The position numbers were made by a program, and so were the translations under genes. 25,152 nucleotides of DNA from positions 1 to 25,152 of IMG/VR virus record IMGVR_UViG_3300020220_000300; one strand, 5' to 3'. The stretch is from a virus. The notes under the pieces were generated by a model. That model saw only the letters and a program-made list of their open reading frames with translations, was not told the origin of the DNA and ran no database searches. Below, piece after piece: positions 12,732 through 22,700 of the stretch (the first letter of the stretch is position 1; each line of letters opens with the position of its first letter).

Positions 12732-13146
12732 AACTTAAAGTTCCCAAAAATATAGTATTGACGGTTCTTCTTTCTTTAATTATTCCGCCTATTTGTACGG
12801 CTATTTCTACACTGCTACCGCCCTGACTAACAATAGAGTAGTTATTTGAAACAGAGGCTCCATGATATGTGTAATTGGTTTGATTGTTATATTTTATAAA
12901 TATATCATAAGACGCTATGCCTGGAACAGACTCCCAAGTGACCATGATAATAGAGTTAATTTGTGCAATGCTGCCGTTAACCAAAGACAGTGGTTTTCCA
13001 GTAACCTTGTGTATGTAAGACCAGTGCGAATATCTATTCTTATCTTGTGAAGCAATTCTATATCTAACTAAATATTCACCATCTTTACCCGCTGGGGGCA
13101 AGGACAATCTCGGAATAATTACTTTCTTGGTACCCTGATCAGCCAT
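12724..13146 (-). CDS. Fibronectin-type-III-like virion protein, 140 aa
   Basis: It contains a fibronectin-III-like beta-sandwich: VIIPRLSLPPAGKDGEYLVRYRI, the strand/turn pattern IIMVTWESVPGIASYDIFIKYN, and NNYSIV (W-x-x-V-x-G-x-x-S-Y is the family's hallmark). Such domains decorate phage tails and may help surface binding. The frame is open up to ATG 13176, but ATG 13146 gives the 8-base overlap ATGGCTGA with the upstream fibre gene and is the more natural start; the extra N-terminal residues would be MNLDLEWTLI. The C-terminus ends in a hydrophobic beta strand (NTIFLGTLSLV). It follows the 387-aa fibre gene and precedes the 147-aa gene, so all three probably form the tail tip or fibre. Confidence 0.65.
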   Translation of the reverse strand: MADQGTKKVIIPRLSLPPAGKDGEYLVRYRIASQDKNRYSHWSYIHKVTGKPLSLVNGSIAQINSIIMVTWESVPGIASYDIFIKYNNQTNYTYHGASVSNNYSIVSQGGSSVEIAVQIGGIIKERRTVNTIFLGTLSLV

Positions 13147-14302
13147 TATCAATGTCCATTCCAAATCTAAATTCAATATAACTAGTAGTATTGGCTTCTT
13201 TGATTATAGTTTCTGCATCTGTATTTTTAATTACTGAATACCCAACTAGTCCGTATAAAGGATTTACAGATGTTACATTTTCTAAACGAATAGCATCAAA
13301 ACAAACATAAAAATTATTTGACGGAACAGTAGCATTTTCTTCAATTACGGTTGTATATATTTTTACGGTATTGACTACATCCCAATTAAATCCACTTGAA
13401 CTTGTCCGTAACTGTTGCAATTGTTTAGGTACAACAATATATCTATTATTTGCAAAATTATAATCATCAATAATTACCTCAAACCTGGCCCACTGTCCAC
13501 CCTCTAGTACATCGCTATCTGAAAATTCTATTAAGATATAAACTTTTTTTGGATTAATTGGAGCAGTGTCTTTATTGTTTTTATTTACAACAGAAAATGC
13601 AAGTTTTATTTGATCTGTTGGAGCATTCTTACTTAAATTTAATGTTGTTGCATTTAATCCAACATAATTGCTGCCTGGGTTTACCTTAAGCCTGGTAACT
13701 CCACCCACTGTTTCTTTTGATAGTTGTGACATTGCCCCATTTGTAATAACAATATTATTTAAAAATCTACATCTTTCGTATCGCTCAACTCTTTCTGAAT
13801 TGGTAAAAATTCTATTATTGGCATTTGTTGTAAATGCCACTACATCTGCTCCATTGTTATCTTTAACATAAATTTCTCCAACATGATCTACGGAATCTAA
13901 CGGCGTATATTTTGGTGATAATTCAATTTGATTATTGTATTTCCACCCTTCAGATTCTGAAAACGAAAATAATGTTTTGCTGTCATATGCTCCTGCAGTG
14001 GGGTTGGCTCCTGCAGAATAAACTCCAATTTCAGAAACCTCATATCTTTCTTCGGTTGGAAGTTCTGCTGTAAGCACAATTTTAGCCGTTCCATCTTCGT
14101 CCTTTACATACCCTCTAGACGTAATTGGCACACGAAACATTTCAAAATCTAAACAAGTTTTATTAGAATAGTCACCAAATGAAATCTCAGGATCGTTGTC
14201 CAACGGTGTTGCCCCACAGCCAACTGCAATGTAGGAAGCATATGCTGGGGACTGTCCCACAAGATATTTAGCAATTATATTTTTACCAGTTTTAGTTATC
14301 AT
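13139..14302 (-). CDS. Probable tail-fibre/baseplate protein with collar-fibre-like N-terminus and jelly-roll-like C-terminus, 387 aa
   Basis: The N-terminal about 120 residues (ITKTGKNIIAKYLVGQSPAYASYIAVGCGATP, then FEMFRVPITSRGYV, TAELPTEERYEVSEIGVYS) follow the pattern of tail-collar fibre/baseplate attachment domains in many phages. After a short helical part (SERVERYERC) the C-terminal half is beta-rich, with WARFEVIIDDY, YIVVPKQLQQL, WDVVNTVKIYTTVI and FYVCFDAIRLEN, resembling a carbohydrate-binding jelly roll. It would therefore anchor by its N-terminus and touch the host by the C-terminus (inference). ATG 14302 lies two bases after the previous stop with GAGGTGG upstream. It overlaps the FN3-like gene by 8 bases. 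Confidence 0.7.
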   Translation of the reverse strand: MITKTGKNIIAKYLVGQSPAYASYIAVGCGATPLDNDPEISFGDYSNKTCLDFEMFRVPITSRGYVKDEDGTAKIVLTAELPTEERYEVSEIGVYSAGANPTAGAYDSKTLFSFSESEGWKYNNQIELSPKYTPLDSVDHVGEIYVKDNNGADVVAFTTNANNRIFTNSERVERYERCRFLNNIVITNGAMSQLSKETVGGVTRLKVNPGSNYVGLNATTLNLSKNAPTDQIKLAFSVVNKNNKDTAPINPKKVYILIEFSDSDVLEGGQWARFEVIIDDYNFANNRYIVVPKQLQQLRTSSSGFNWDVVNTVKIYTTVIEENATVPSNNFYVCFDAIRLENVTSVNPLYGLVGYSVIKNTDAETIIKEANTTSYIEFRFGMDIDNG

Positions 14303-14304
14303 AG

Positions 14305-14835
14305 TTATTCCACCTCGTATATTGTATCACTAAGAACAATTCCTTGCTGAAGTATCTGAACTTCTACCTGCTCTTCTATATTCATATTAATAACATTAAT
14401 TACCAAATCCCCTGTTATTGGGTCTGTATATACTATTTTACAATTTTCTATTTGTTTTGTAGGGTCATTTGGATCAAGCGTATACCCCGTACCACATTCT
14501 GGAATTCTGTCGCCAAGATTAATCGGAAAGTTTTTAAAATATGAATCTGCAGTTTTTTGTAATGCAAGAATATTTTGTGGATTATATTGAAAAAATACGG
14601 AACTTAAATTTTTGATAGGGCTATAAATTACATTTTCTCCATTAATTAAATCGCTTCTAGACATAGTGATTATTTCATGACCGCCAATATCTTCAAATAT
14701 TAAATCAGTCATTATTTCAATTGGAACGGTGTCTGGAGGGGTAATGATTAAGTCTGGAGTAGCAGGTTTAATCGCATTTGGTTTGTTAACATTTTGAGAT
14801 GATTGTGGAATTTGTGGAGTTGAATTAATTGCCAT
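14305..14835 (-). CDS. Virion-associated hypothetical protein (tail tip/baseplate), 176 aa
   Basis: The first 40 residues are proline/asparagine rich and probably flexible (IPQSSQNVNKPNAIKPATPD). The remainder has a conserved look, LIFEDIGGHEIITMSRSDLINGEN then IKNLSSVFFQYNPQNIL and GDLVINVINMN, seen in phage tail operon proteins of unknown role (memory). There are two cysteines (IPECGTG and IENCKIV) that could pair. There is no membrane segment. The ATG at 14835 overlaps the TAA of the large hub gene by one base (TAATG), showing tight coupling to it. A connector or anchoring role between the hub and fibre genes is a context-based guess. Confidence 0.7.
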   Translation of the reverse strand: MAINSTPQIPQSSQNVNKPNAIKPATPDLIITPPDTVPIEIMTDLIFEDIGGHEIITMSRSDLINGENVIYSPIKNLSSVFFQYNPQNILALQKTADSYFKNFPINLGDRIPECGTGYTLDPNDPTKQIENCKIVYTDPITGDLVINVINMNIEEQVEVQILQQGIVLSDTIYEVE

Positions 14836-17800
14836 TACCTTACCTCACTTAAATATATAGTCATGTTAGGACCTTCAGCAGTTTTGCTGTATTCAATATG
14901 ATATACAACATATCTGTCATTTGTAATTTTTTGAATATTATCTTTTGTATATTTAACAGAAACAATGTCTCCTAATTGAATTGTTGAGTTAGCAAAAATT
15001 TTTAAACCTATAGACTTTCTTGGTTTAATAATTTTAGATAACAGCCACTTCATTAAATTGTTTGCCTGATCTTGTGTTTGAATGTATGGCGTTTGAATAG
15101 AAAAATCTTTTTTACCATATGTCATTCTACTTAATTTAATGTCTTCGTAATCTTTGTTTATTTTAAAAGGAGATGACACAACACTTGATCCCTCTAGTAC
15201 GGGGTCAGATAAAGAACTATTTTTAGAGTAGAATTGATCTACGGTTAACTCTCCTCTAGATTCTTGAGTAAACGTTACTCCTTGAATTCTTAAATAATTT
15301 CCTGTTGTTTCGTCTAAACTTAATGCTGTGTCTGTGGCATTAAATATTATAAACTCAGCCCCGTAAGATCCTGCTCTAAATCCAGACACTGTGTAACCTT
15401 TTATTTTATTAAATGTTGGAGACATTTTTGCATAAAGTGCTGGATAGGCTTTGTCGTATCTTATATTAAAGGTGGCAGCCTCACGCATAATAGTGCCAAA
15501 TTCTTCAAAATACATATTGTATTTATTTGGTTCTGAACTACTGATTCCAGACAGGTATGTTTCTTGAACAATACCACTCATAGCATACTTTCTAAATGAT
15601 TCGGTAGCATTAATCTCATTGTCATAAATGCTATTAACTGGTGTGTTTAAAGCAAAAACAGCATTTCGACTATAATTATTTGACAAGGCATATATGTTTT
15701 CAAACATGATTCGTGACGAACCTCGAACAAATAAAGCCATATTGTTATATACTGGAAGTGGTTCTTGGTCTACTACTGTAGTTAAAAGCGATCCATTCAT
15801 ATATAAATGAAATATTCTAGCGTTACCCAAGGCTTCATACTCAATCCCAATGTCATAAACAGTTGATTGTTGCTCAGATGCCATTCTATACTGACCTGTA
15901 AATTTTCCATCATCTACAATAATATTTCCCAAGCCTTCCCAAATTTTTACTGGAATAGCATTATTAGAATTACTATCTTTTTTTATTTTGTAAAATATAA
16001 CATTGTGAACATTTTGTTTTTCAAGAGTAGATATATTAGAACTTCCAAGTGCGATTAATTCTAAATAATAGCCGTTATTTGTTTGTGGGTTTAACATTAC
16101 AGCAAGACCTCCACTACCTCCAGAAATAGTTATATCTTTATCTGGAGTTAAACCTGGGACAGTATAATATGTCGTACTGCCATTTGCGGTTTGTCCACGA
16201 CTTGTATTGTTCTCTATTTTACCTATAATTCTCATTCTAGTACCGAAATGTTTAAAATTATTATTAAGTGGTTTATACACATATGATATAAAGTCTCTTG
16301 GTTTTTCTGTTACTGGAATTGGTGGTCCCTGCATAACAAAAGCAGAAGACTGTATGGTTCCAGGTTTTGTTGCTGTAAAATTATTTACATCTGATTCAGC
16401 ATTAAAGGTAGCAGACATAAAGTTTCTTATAATTCCATTTCTTGTTGTTTTTTTAGCAAGTTCATTATTAATTCCAGCAGCGCCTTCTTGGGTAGTTAAC
16501 GCTTGAGTGTTGTTTTCAAACAAATGCTTAGACTGCATTGAACACCCTCTAATGTTTGAATCATTTTTCCAATACGAACTTAATCCTGCAAAATGCTCTA
16601 CAATAGTGGTGCCAAACTGGCCTCTACCGTGTTTAGCAACTAATCCATTTTTTAATTTTAACACTTGATTAACTTCTTCATAATTAGGCTCTGAATATAT
16701 TCTAACAAGTCCAGTTGGATAAATTTTACCGTTAAATGGTAATTGTGAAAAATAATATTCGTATTCTTGTGGACTGTTAATCCAAACATTTCCTACTCCA
16801 GCAACATTAAATTGAACCGCATCATATTTAATTATTTCGCCATTAGAATAAAAGTATCCGTTATATCTTGCAATCCAATAAACCCCTTCGCCAAGATCTA
16901 TAACGTTATCTGTTATTTCTCTATTAACGACTCGTGGTAATTGATTAGATAAATTAGAGTTAAGTGGTATAGCACTTAAAAGATAAGAAGACTGCATTCC
17001 CGTTTCATTATTAACAGATTTAGTATTTTCTGTTCCAGAAACCTCCCACAAAAGCACTGGTTTATAAATCCAATTTCTATCCATGTCAATTAAACTTGCT
17101 TGCTTAATGGTTCCTACAGATCTTTGTATATATTTTTCAGCATAGTTAATTTTGCCATCATTAAAAACTTGATTTTCTTCTGAAGCAATTTCAAGAATAT
17201 TTGGCATAATGTTTAAAGTTGAATCAGGATTATTTCCAGACAAATAAGCAGTTATAGGTCTTTGACTTTCTGTTGGCATTATATAGTCTTTGCTCATTAT
17301 AACAAAATTATTGTATTCGTCAAAAAACATTGCCGATTGAGATGCAATGGCCAACTTCTCTAAAACTTCTGCAACGCTAATATCTGGCTCTACATAAAAG
17401 TATGGAATAATTAATTCTACTTCATCGGCTACTCTTTTAAAACTATAATTTGCAAAGCCAACAGAATCTAAAAGATATGCTATTGCAGAACTAAGGGATA
17501 CGTTTGTCATTAAAGTTTGTGTGGCTGTTAAATTTTCAAAGTAAAAAAACAAGTCTCGCAATTCCAATTGTATTGTTTGCTCCCCTTTATCAATCTTTGG
17601 AAAACCATCTGAGTATAAAGTTTTTACTGGAACATAATAATCCCAACCTTCTACATTAAATATAATATCATAAAATTTAATTTGAATATGTCTATTAATA
17701 TATTTTTTAATTATACTTGTATTATTGTTTTCATTAAATGCATCATCATAATCAAATATAGAAAGTGATCCAGTAGACGCTAAAAGTTGACCTACTGGCA

Positions 17801-19088
17801 TTCCGCTAATACCTAAATCCGAAGCATTCTTTCTTACATTAAAATCTGTGACCTTATCAGAAATGTTTGCTGTTAATCTTGGGGACATCTCAATAAGATC
17901 AAACGTACAATTTGATTTATTCATTGTATCAACAACAATTCTAATACCTTTAATGTTGTCAAACTCTCTGTAGACTTCAACTGCACCAACATTTAAATAT
18001 TTTGTAGGATTTGTCATATCTGTTACAAAGTTAGTTAGCCTATCTACCTCAGACTCTTCTAAATACCAGCCGTACTGTGGTGTAAAAACTCTGTAATCGT
18101 TTATCTCGTCAAGCCAAATATGAAATTGGCCTATGTCATTTTCATTAGCACAAACCAAATATGCATACCCATTAACTGATTTTTCTGGTAATAATGTTGT
18201 TGAACTATATTTTTCTGCATAAACAAATATATCTCTGTATTGCTGTGGTACTTTTAGTCCATAAGCCAATTCAACATACCCGTCACTTTTAATAATAGGC
18301 GTTCCATCTTTTCTAAAAGAAGATTGATTAAAAGACAATAAGTCAACCCAAGAGTTATTTTTTAAAGCCTGTACCTTCCATTTAACTGGTGTTGATCTTT
18401 TAGAATCACCATAAAACGGATCTGATATTGATGAAGACGCTGATGCAAAAGTACCGAGATCTACGCTGCCTACATGCGTTTGCATTTTAATAACAATTCT
18501 ATTTGCAGCAACAGCCTCTTTGTACACAATAAATGGTGCAGTGTCTTCAATGGCAAACTCTCCATTCTTTAAAAGAGATATGCCATACTCTATTCCATTT
18601 TCTGTTCTAAATGACGTCCAATATTTAAAAGAATCTGCTACGTCTGGCATATAATATCTAGGACGACTTGCCATATTAATGTTGGGGTGATGCAAATAAT
18701 TACCTGGTAAAAATTTTGCCTTATTAATTCCAGACCTTGGTCTAAATTGTTTAAAACAATCTTCTAATGAATAAATTAATTCTAATTGTTCTTTTTTAGT
18801 TTTTAAAGTTATTGGTGATCCGTTATCTGCAAAGCCTCCATCAACAACTACGTCTGCATCAGTAGCACCATAATAAAATGGTATTTGTGTGTCGCTGGTT
18901 TCTGATGGATCAAAATTGCCTGGAATAATTTTATATGGAGAAGTAGACTGATTTGGCCTATATCTATAGTTACCAATTTTAAAAATATTGTTTGGAGAAT
19001 TTAAATTCCATTCTGCAATTACAGCACTTTTAGTTTTAATTACAGAAGATGTTTCTAAATGTTTTTTTAAGTCTTCATTGTAAAACAT
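14835..19088 (-). CDS. Large Tal/baseplate-hub-like minor tail protein with embedded lectin-like domain, 1417 aa
   Basis: Expected at the tail tip, contacting the cell. The gene is the second after the tape measure gene, the Tal/hub position in siphoviruses. The first part has beta-rich adhesion-like segments. Around residues 400-640 a region reads GQLLASTGSLSIFDYDDAF, LSSAIAYLLDSVGF and SAMFFDEYNNFVIMSKDYIMP, hub-like elements I recall from actinophage minor tail proteins. About 943-1133 is a jelly-roll/concanavalin-like domain (FKHFGTRMRIIGKI ... IFHLYMNGSLL ... RIMFENIYAL). The C-terminal part (QTQDQANNLMKWLLSKIIKP ... IQLGDIVSVKY) looks like a baseplate hub end. The frame reaches ATG 19121, but ATG 19088 gives a TAATG overlap with the previous stop and has GGAAGAGG about 5 bases upstream, so it is chosen. 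No peptidase motif was recognised. Confidence 0.82.
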   Translation of the reverse strand: MFYNEDLKKHLETSSVIKTKSAVIAEWNLNSPNNIFKIGNYRYRPNQSTSPYKIIPGNFDPSETSDTQIPFYYGATDADVVVDGGFADNGSPITLKTKKEQLELIYSLEDCFKQFRPRSGINKAKFLPGNYLHHPNINMASRPRYYMPDVADSFKYWTSFRTENGIEYGISLLKNGEFAIEDTAPFIVYKEAVAANRIVIKMQTHVGSVDLGTFASASSSISDPFYGDSKRSTPVKWKVQALKNNSWVDLLSFNQSSFRKDGTPIIKSDGYVELAYGLKVPQQYRDIFVYAEKYSSTTLLPEKSVNGYAYLVCANENDIGQFHIWLDEINDYRVFTPQYGWYLEESEVDRLTNFVTDMTNPTKYLNVGAVEVYREFDNIKGIRIVVDTMNKSNCTFDLIEMSPRLTANISDKVTDFNVRKNASDLGISGMPVGQLLASTGSLSIFDYDDAFNENNNTSIIKKYINRHIQIKFYDIIFNVEGWDYYVPVKTLYSDGFPKIDKGEQTIQLELRDLFFYFENLTATQTLMTNVSLSSAIAYLLDSVGFANYSFKRVADEVELIIPYFYVEPDISVAEVLEKLAIASQSAMFFDEYNNFVIMSKDYIMPTESQRPITAYLSGNNPDSTLNIMPNILEIASEENQVFNDGKINYAEKYIQRSVGTIKQASLIDMDRNWIYKPVLLWEVSGTENTKSVNNETGMQSSYLLSAIPLNSNLSNQLPRVVNREITDNVIDLGEGVYWIARYNGYFYSNGEIIKYDAVQFNVAGVGNVWINSPQEYEYYFSQLPFNGKIYPTGLVRIYSEPNYEEVNQVLKLKNGLVAKHGRGQFGTTIVEHFAGLSSYWKNDSNIRGCSMQSKHLFENNTQALTTQEGAAGINNELAKKTTRNGIIRNFMSATFNAESDVNNFTATKPGTIQSSAFVMQGPPIPVTEKPRDFISYVYKPLNNNFKHFGTRMRIIGKIENNTSRGQTANGSTTYYTVPGLTPDKDITISGGSGGLAVMLNPQTNNGYYLELIALGSSNISTLEKQNVHNVIFYKIKKDSNSNNAIPVKIWEGLGNIIVDDGKFTGQYRMASEQQSTVYDIGIEYEALGNARIFHLYMNGSLLTTVVDQEPLPVYNNMALFVRGSSRIMFENIYALSNNYSRNAVFALNTPVNSIYDNEINATESFRKYAMSGIVQETYLSGISSSEPNKYNMYFEEFGTIMREAATFNIRYDKAYPALYAKMSPTFNKIKGYTVSGFRAGSYGAEFIIFNATDTALSLDETTGNYLRIQGVTFTQESRGELTVDQFYSKNSSLSDPVLEGSSVVSSPFKINKDYEDIKLSRMTYGKKDFSIQTPYIQTQDQANNLMKWLLSKIIKPRKSIGLKIFANSTIQLGDIVSVKYTKDNIQKITNDRYVVYHIEYSKTAEGPNMTIYLSEVR

Positions 19089-19708
19089 TATGCCTCTTCC
19101 AAGCCAATAGAAATATCCCAAAGATCTAAGTTAGGGCCACGCCTAATAACCGTGTGAGAAAAATCTGAAAAGAAAACTTCAAGTAACTGATTGTATTGTG
19201 GTAAATGTGCATAAGCAGAATCATCTTTGCCAAATAGTGAATATTTGTCGTATGACAAATAACACCAAAAAGATCCTTTGTGCTTTTCATACCAGTCAAG
19301 CAATTCTACTCCTCCTGCACCGCCATCGGTTGTGTAATTGTGTTTATTGCTTTTTCCTTCTGAATCAAAATCTGGATTTAAAGAAAAACCTCTTGAGGGT
19401 AAATTTGTATAACTAAAAGATATCGACAACTTATCTGCAATATGATAAGAACGCATTCTGCCATTTATCATGCGCTCTCTTTTTTCAATTCGTATATTTC
19501 CAAAATCAATTGACGATCTGTTATCGTCTGACAATATTAAAAACTGATTAATGTTATCTGGATTTACTTCAGAACCTGGATTAGAATTAATTTCAAGACC
19601 GTTAGGAATATACAAACCATTTTCCAGTTTGCCAGAATTTTCAGACCAAAGCATGGCTTGAGGTCTACCATATTTTTTACGACCAGAGATATATGTGCTG
19701 GTTGCCAT
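19088..19708 (-). CDS. Distal-tail (Dit-like) minor tail protein, 206 aa
   Basis: The position directly after the tape measure gene and before the large hub gene is that of Dit-type or small minor tail proteins. The protein is beta-rich, with the middle part KLSISFSYTNLPSRGF, then GGVELLDWYEKHKGSFWCYLSYDKY, and a C-terminus LLEVFFSDFSHTVIRRGPNLDLWDISIGLEEA. The final W-[DN]-[IV]-S-[IV]-x-LEE is a signature I recall of tail-tip adaptor proteins in actinophages, which make the ring closing the tail tube. One cysteine and no signal are seen. ATG 19708 overlaps the tape measure TAA (TAATG), and its own TAA overlaps the hub ATG in the same way. Confidence 0.75.
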   Translation of the reverse strand: MATSTYISGRKKYGRPQAMLWSENSGKLENGLYIPNGLEINSNPGSEVNPDNINQFLILSDDNRSSIDFGNIRIEKRERMINGRMRSYHIADKLSISFSYTNLPSRGFSLNPDFDSEGKSNKHNYTTDGGAGGVELLDWYEKHKGSFWCYLSYDKYSLFGKDDSAYAHLPQYNQLLEVFFSDFSHTVIRRGPNLDLWDISIGLEEA

Positions 19709-22700
19709 TATAGTCTAACACTCCTTAACTTTTGAGAGTTTACTCTCTGTATATTTGTCATAACTGCCTGAGCAATTTCATCTGGGTTTGCATCAGACTT
19801 AACATTAACACTAATACTATAATTATACACTGAGTCTCCAACTGACTCCCCGCCATTTATTGCCTTCATCGTATCAATGCCGTGAGTATTAACAGCATAC
19901 TTGCTCATTACAAATTCTCCTGGAGTAAGCATTGCTGGAACTGTATCAGTACCTAGTGGCATTCCTCCTGCAGCAAAATATTTTGTTATTAATCCACCAG
20001 CACTCTTAAATTTAATGGATCCTGCATGGATAGGGGTTGTAGAAACTGCTGTCTTGCTGAATTTTGCTGCATCTGCAATTTCTTTGGCTTTAAATGAAGC
20101 ATAAGTTGAATAAAATTTTTGTTGTTGTTCTGCTTTTTTCAATTGTGATGCTATAGAGGCTGCTCCAATTGCCCCACTTTCTGCTGCTGCTAAAACACTA
20201 GGATTTACTTTTGCTGCAGCAAGTGCTGCTGCATTAAGATCTCCTGCTGCTTTTGCTGCTGCATATGACGCTGCTGCTTGTGCAGATGTAAAGCCAGTAG
20301 CACCTGTTGCACCAGTTGCACCCGTAGATCCTGTTGCACCATTACCGCCTGAAGATCCTCCTGTTTCATAGTTAACAGTTATAGTTACTGTTTTACTTTT
20401 AATTTCATCATACAAACTTTTAATCTTTGCCCAGGTTTGTGCAGCAGTCGAACTATCTGCATTAAATCCATCAAGAGCCTCTTTAATTTGTTTTCTTAAT
20501 TTTTCATCTATTAATGTTTGTTGAGCAAGAATTTCTTCCCATTGCTCTCTTGTCTGTCCTGCAACCTCTCTGTTACGATCATTAGCAGCAATAATATTCC
20601 CAAGAACTGTGAGTTGATAATCTAACGCAAGATTTTTTGTTGTTTCAAGATTGATAGCAGTTTGCAATGGCAAAATTTTATTTTGTTCAATCTCATATAT
20701 TTTTTCTTCATGTGCTCTTATTGCAAGAAGCAAGCCTTCTCTTTTTTCTTCTATAGCATAAATAGCATCCTTGGCTTCTAGAATACTTTTTTCTAATGCC
20801 AATTTTTGAGGATCATTTTCAAGAGCATATATCTGCTGAGATATTTGCCATCTTCTTTCTTCAATCTGATCTTTTGTTAGTCCATTTGCATTGGTCAATC
20901 CCTTAATTGCATTGTCTCTTGCTTGTGTCAACGCATCGCCTTGTCCTGTTGCAAAATCTTGAGCATTTGATGCTCTCATGGCCTGTGCAGCACGGGCAGC
21001 AGCAGAGATATCACCCTGAGTTAAAGCATCCGCTAAATCTAATTGTTGCTCTTGTTGACGAATAATAGATTCATTAACCTTTTGAACTTCTTCTAATGCT
21101 TCGGCTTGTTCATCATATCTGTCGCTAATCTTGCCTGCCTGATAATTCATTACTTCTAAGTCATGAGAAAGAACATTGGATTCCTCTTGAAGCGTTTTAA
21201 TTGGACGGTCATATTTCATCTCTATTTCTCGTTCCCAATCGCTAATCTGTTCTTTGAGATCTTCGAGAACGTACTTTAATTTACCAGTTACTTTTTTACC
21301 ATCTACTGTTAGATTTAACTCTTTGACGTCCATATTTTCAACACTACGCTCAATCTTTTCAATTTCATCACTAATCATAGATATCTGATGTTCGTAAATA
21401 GCAAGTTCAGCATTCATTGCTGCAAGTGCTTCATCACTTTCAGTCTTACTTCTACTTAATTGCTTAAATGTTTTACCATTAAATTGATTAACTCCAGTGC
21501 TGTCGGCCATACCAGTAACATTAGATTTAAGGGTGTATTCATCCATTGTCTTGTATGCATCAAAAACCTTCATTGCTGCATCATATGCTTTTTGGAATTT
21601 TTCAAGTGGGGTCAAAAGATTTTTCTCAAGATCTTTAGCAGATTCGGAAGTAGAAATAAGATTAAACAAATCTTTCATTAATTTCTGAGTATCCCCAGTA
21701 CCACTCTTAATCTGATCCATTATTGCAATCATTGAAATTAAATCTTCGGGATCTTGAATTGCATCATAGATAGAAGCCATGGAAAGGCTTACTTCTTTAC
21801 CCGTTGCATCTATTGTTTTAAGTCCTGATAAGAAATTTATTAAATCTGGTGTTTTCTTTAAAGCATCAATTCTTGTTTCGTTGGTTTTGGTTTTGTCAAC
21901 TAGGCCTTTTATTTGCTCTCTTAAGATACGTTGCTGAGTTAAAACATTATTAGTCTTTAATTCTTGCGCTGTTATTTTTCCTGTTGCTATGGCAGTAACA
22001 TATGTCTGATTCTCCATAGCCTTTTCTATTTCAAGATTAGACAAACCAGCAGCCCTTAATGTTGCGTATGCCTTATTTTGTTGATTGATATTCTTAATAA
22101 CCTTCTGTTGTTCTACTTGAAATTCTCCAACTACCGCCTTATCCATACCCTGGCGCATAGCATTACCTTTATCAGTTAATACGAAATCTCCCTTCTTGTA
22201 TTTCTGAGTTCTTGTGACCATCTTACCTTTTTCATAGTCAAACTCTTTATACTTCTTCTTACCCTTTTTAGTTGCAGTAAATCCAAATTCTTTCTGTGCT
22301 TCTGGATCTAGATTAGTAATGTAATTAATGAAATCATCACTATATCCCTTCTTCATTAGTTGTTGTTCTATTCCAACAAATTTATTTGCTACTGATTTAC
22401 TTCCTGCAGCAGCGATTGCTTTTTGTAATTCTTTAAAACCACCCGCAGCATTAATTGCAGCATTTCTAACATTCTTGAGACGTTTCATAATATCTTCAAA
22501 TGGATCTGCTTTTTTGCCACCCTTATCTTGTCCTTCATATTTGTTTGCGTTATTACTAGCAATATCTTGTTTGACCTTTTGCATAGTATCTTCGCCAGCC
22601 ATGTCCCTTCTAACTGATTCTCGACCAGCCTCAGTTGCGTAATAATCTGCTACTGTTTTCGCTCCGCCTGCTGCCTTAACTCTTCTTGCAATTTCAGCAT

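Noticed and set aside
13147-13176. Upstream start of the FN3-like gene at 13176
   Set aside because: It would overlap the fibre gene by 38 bases without a better ribosome site than ATG 13146.
19089-19121. Upstream start of the hub protein at 19121
   Set aside because: ATG 19088 has a TAATG overlap with the upstream stop and a ribosome site at good distance; the extra 11 residues lie inside the upstream gene.
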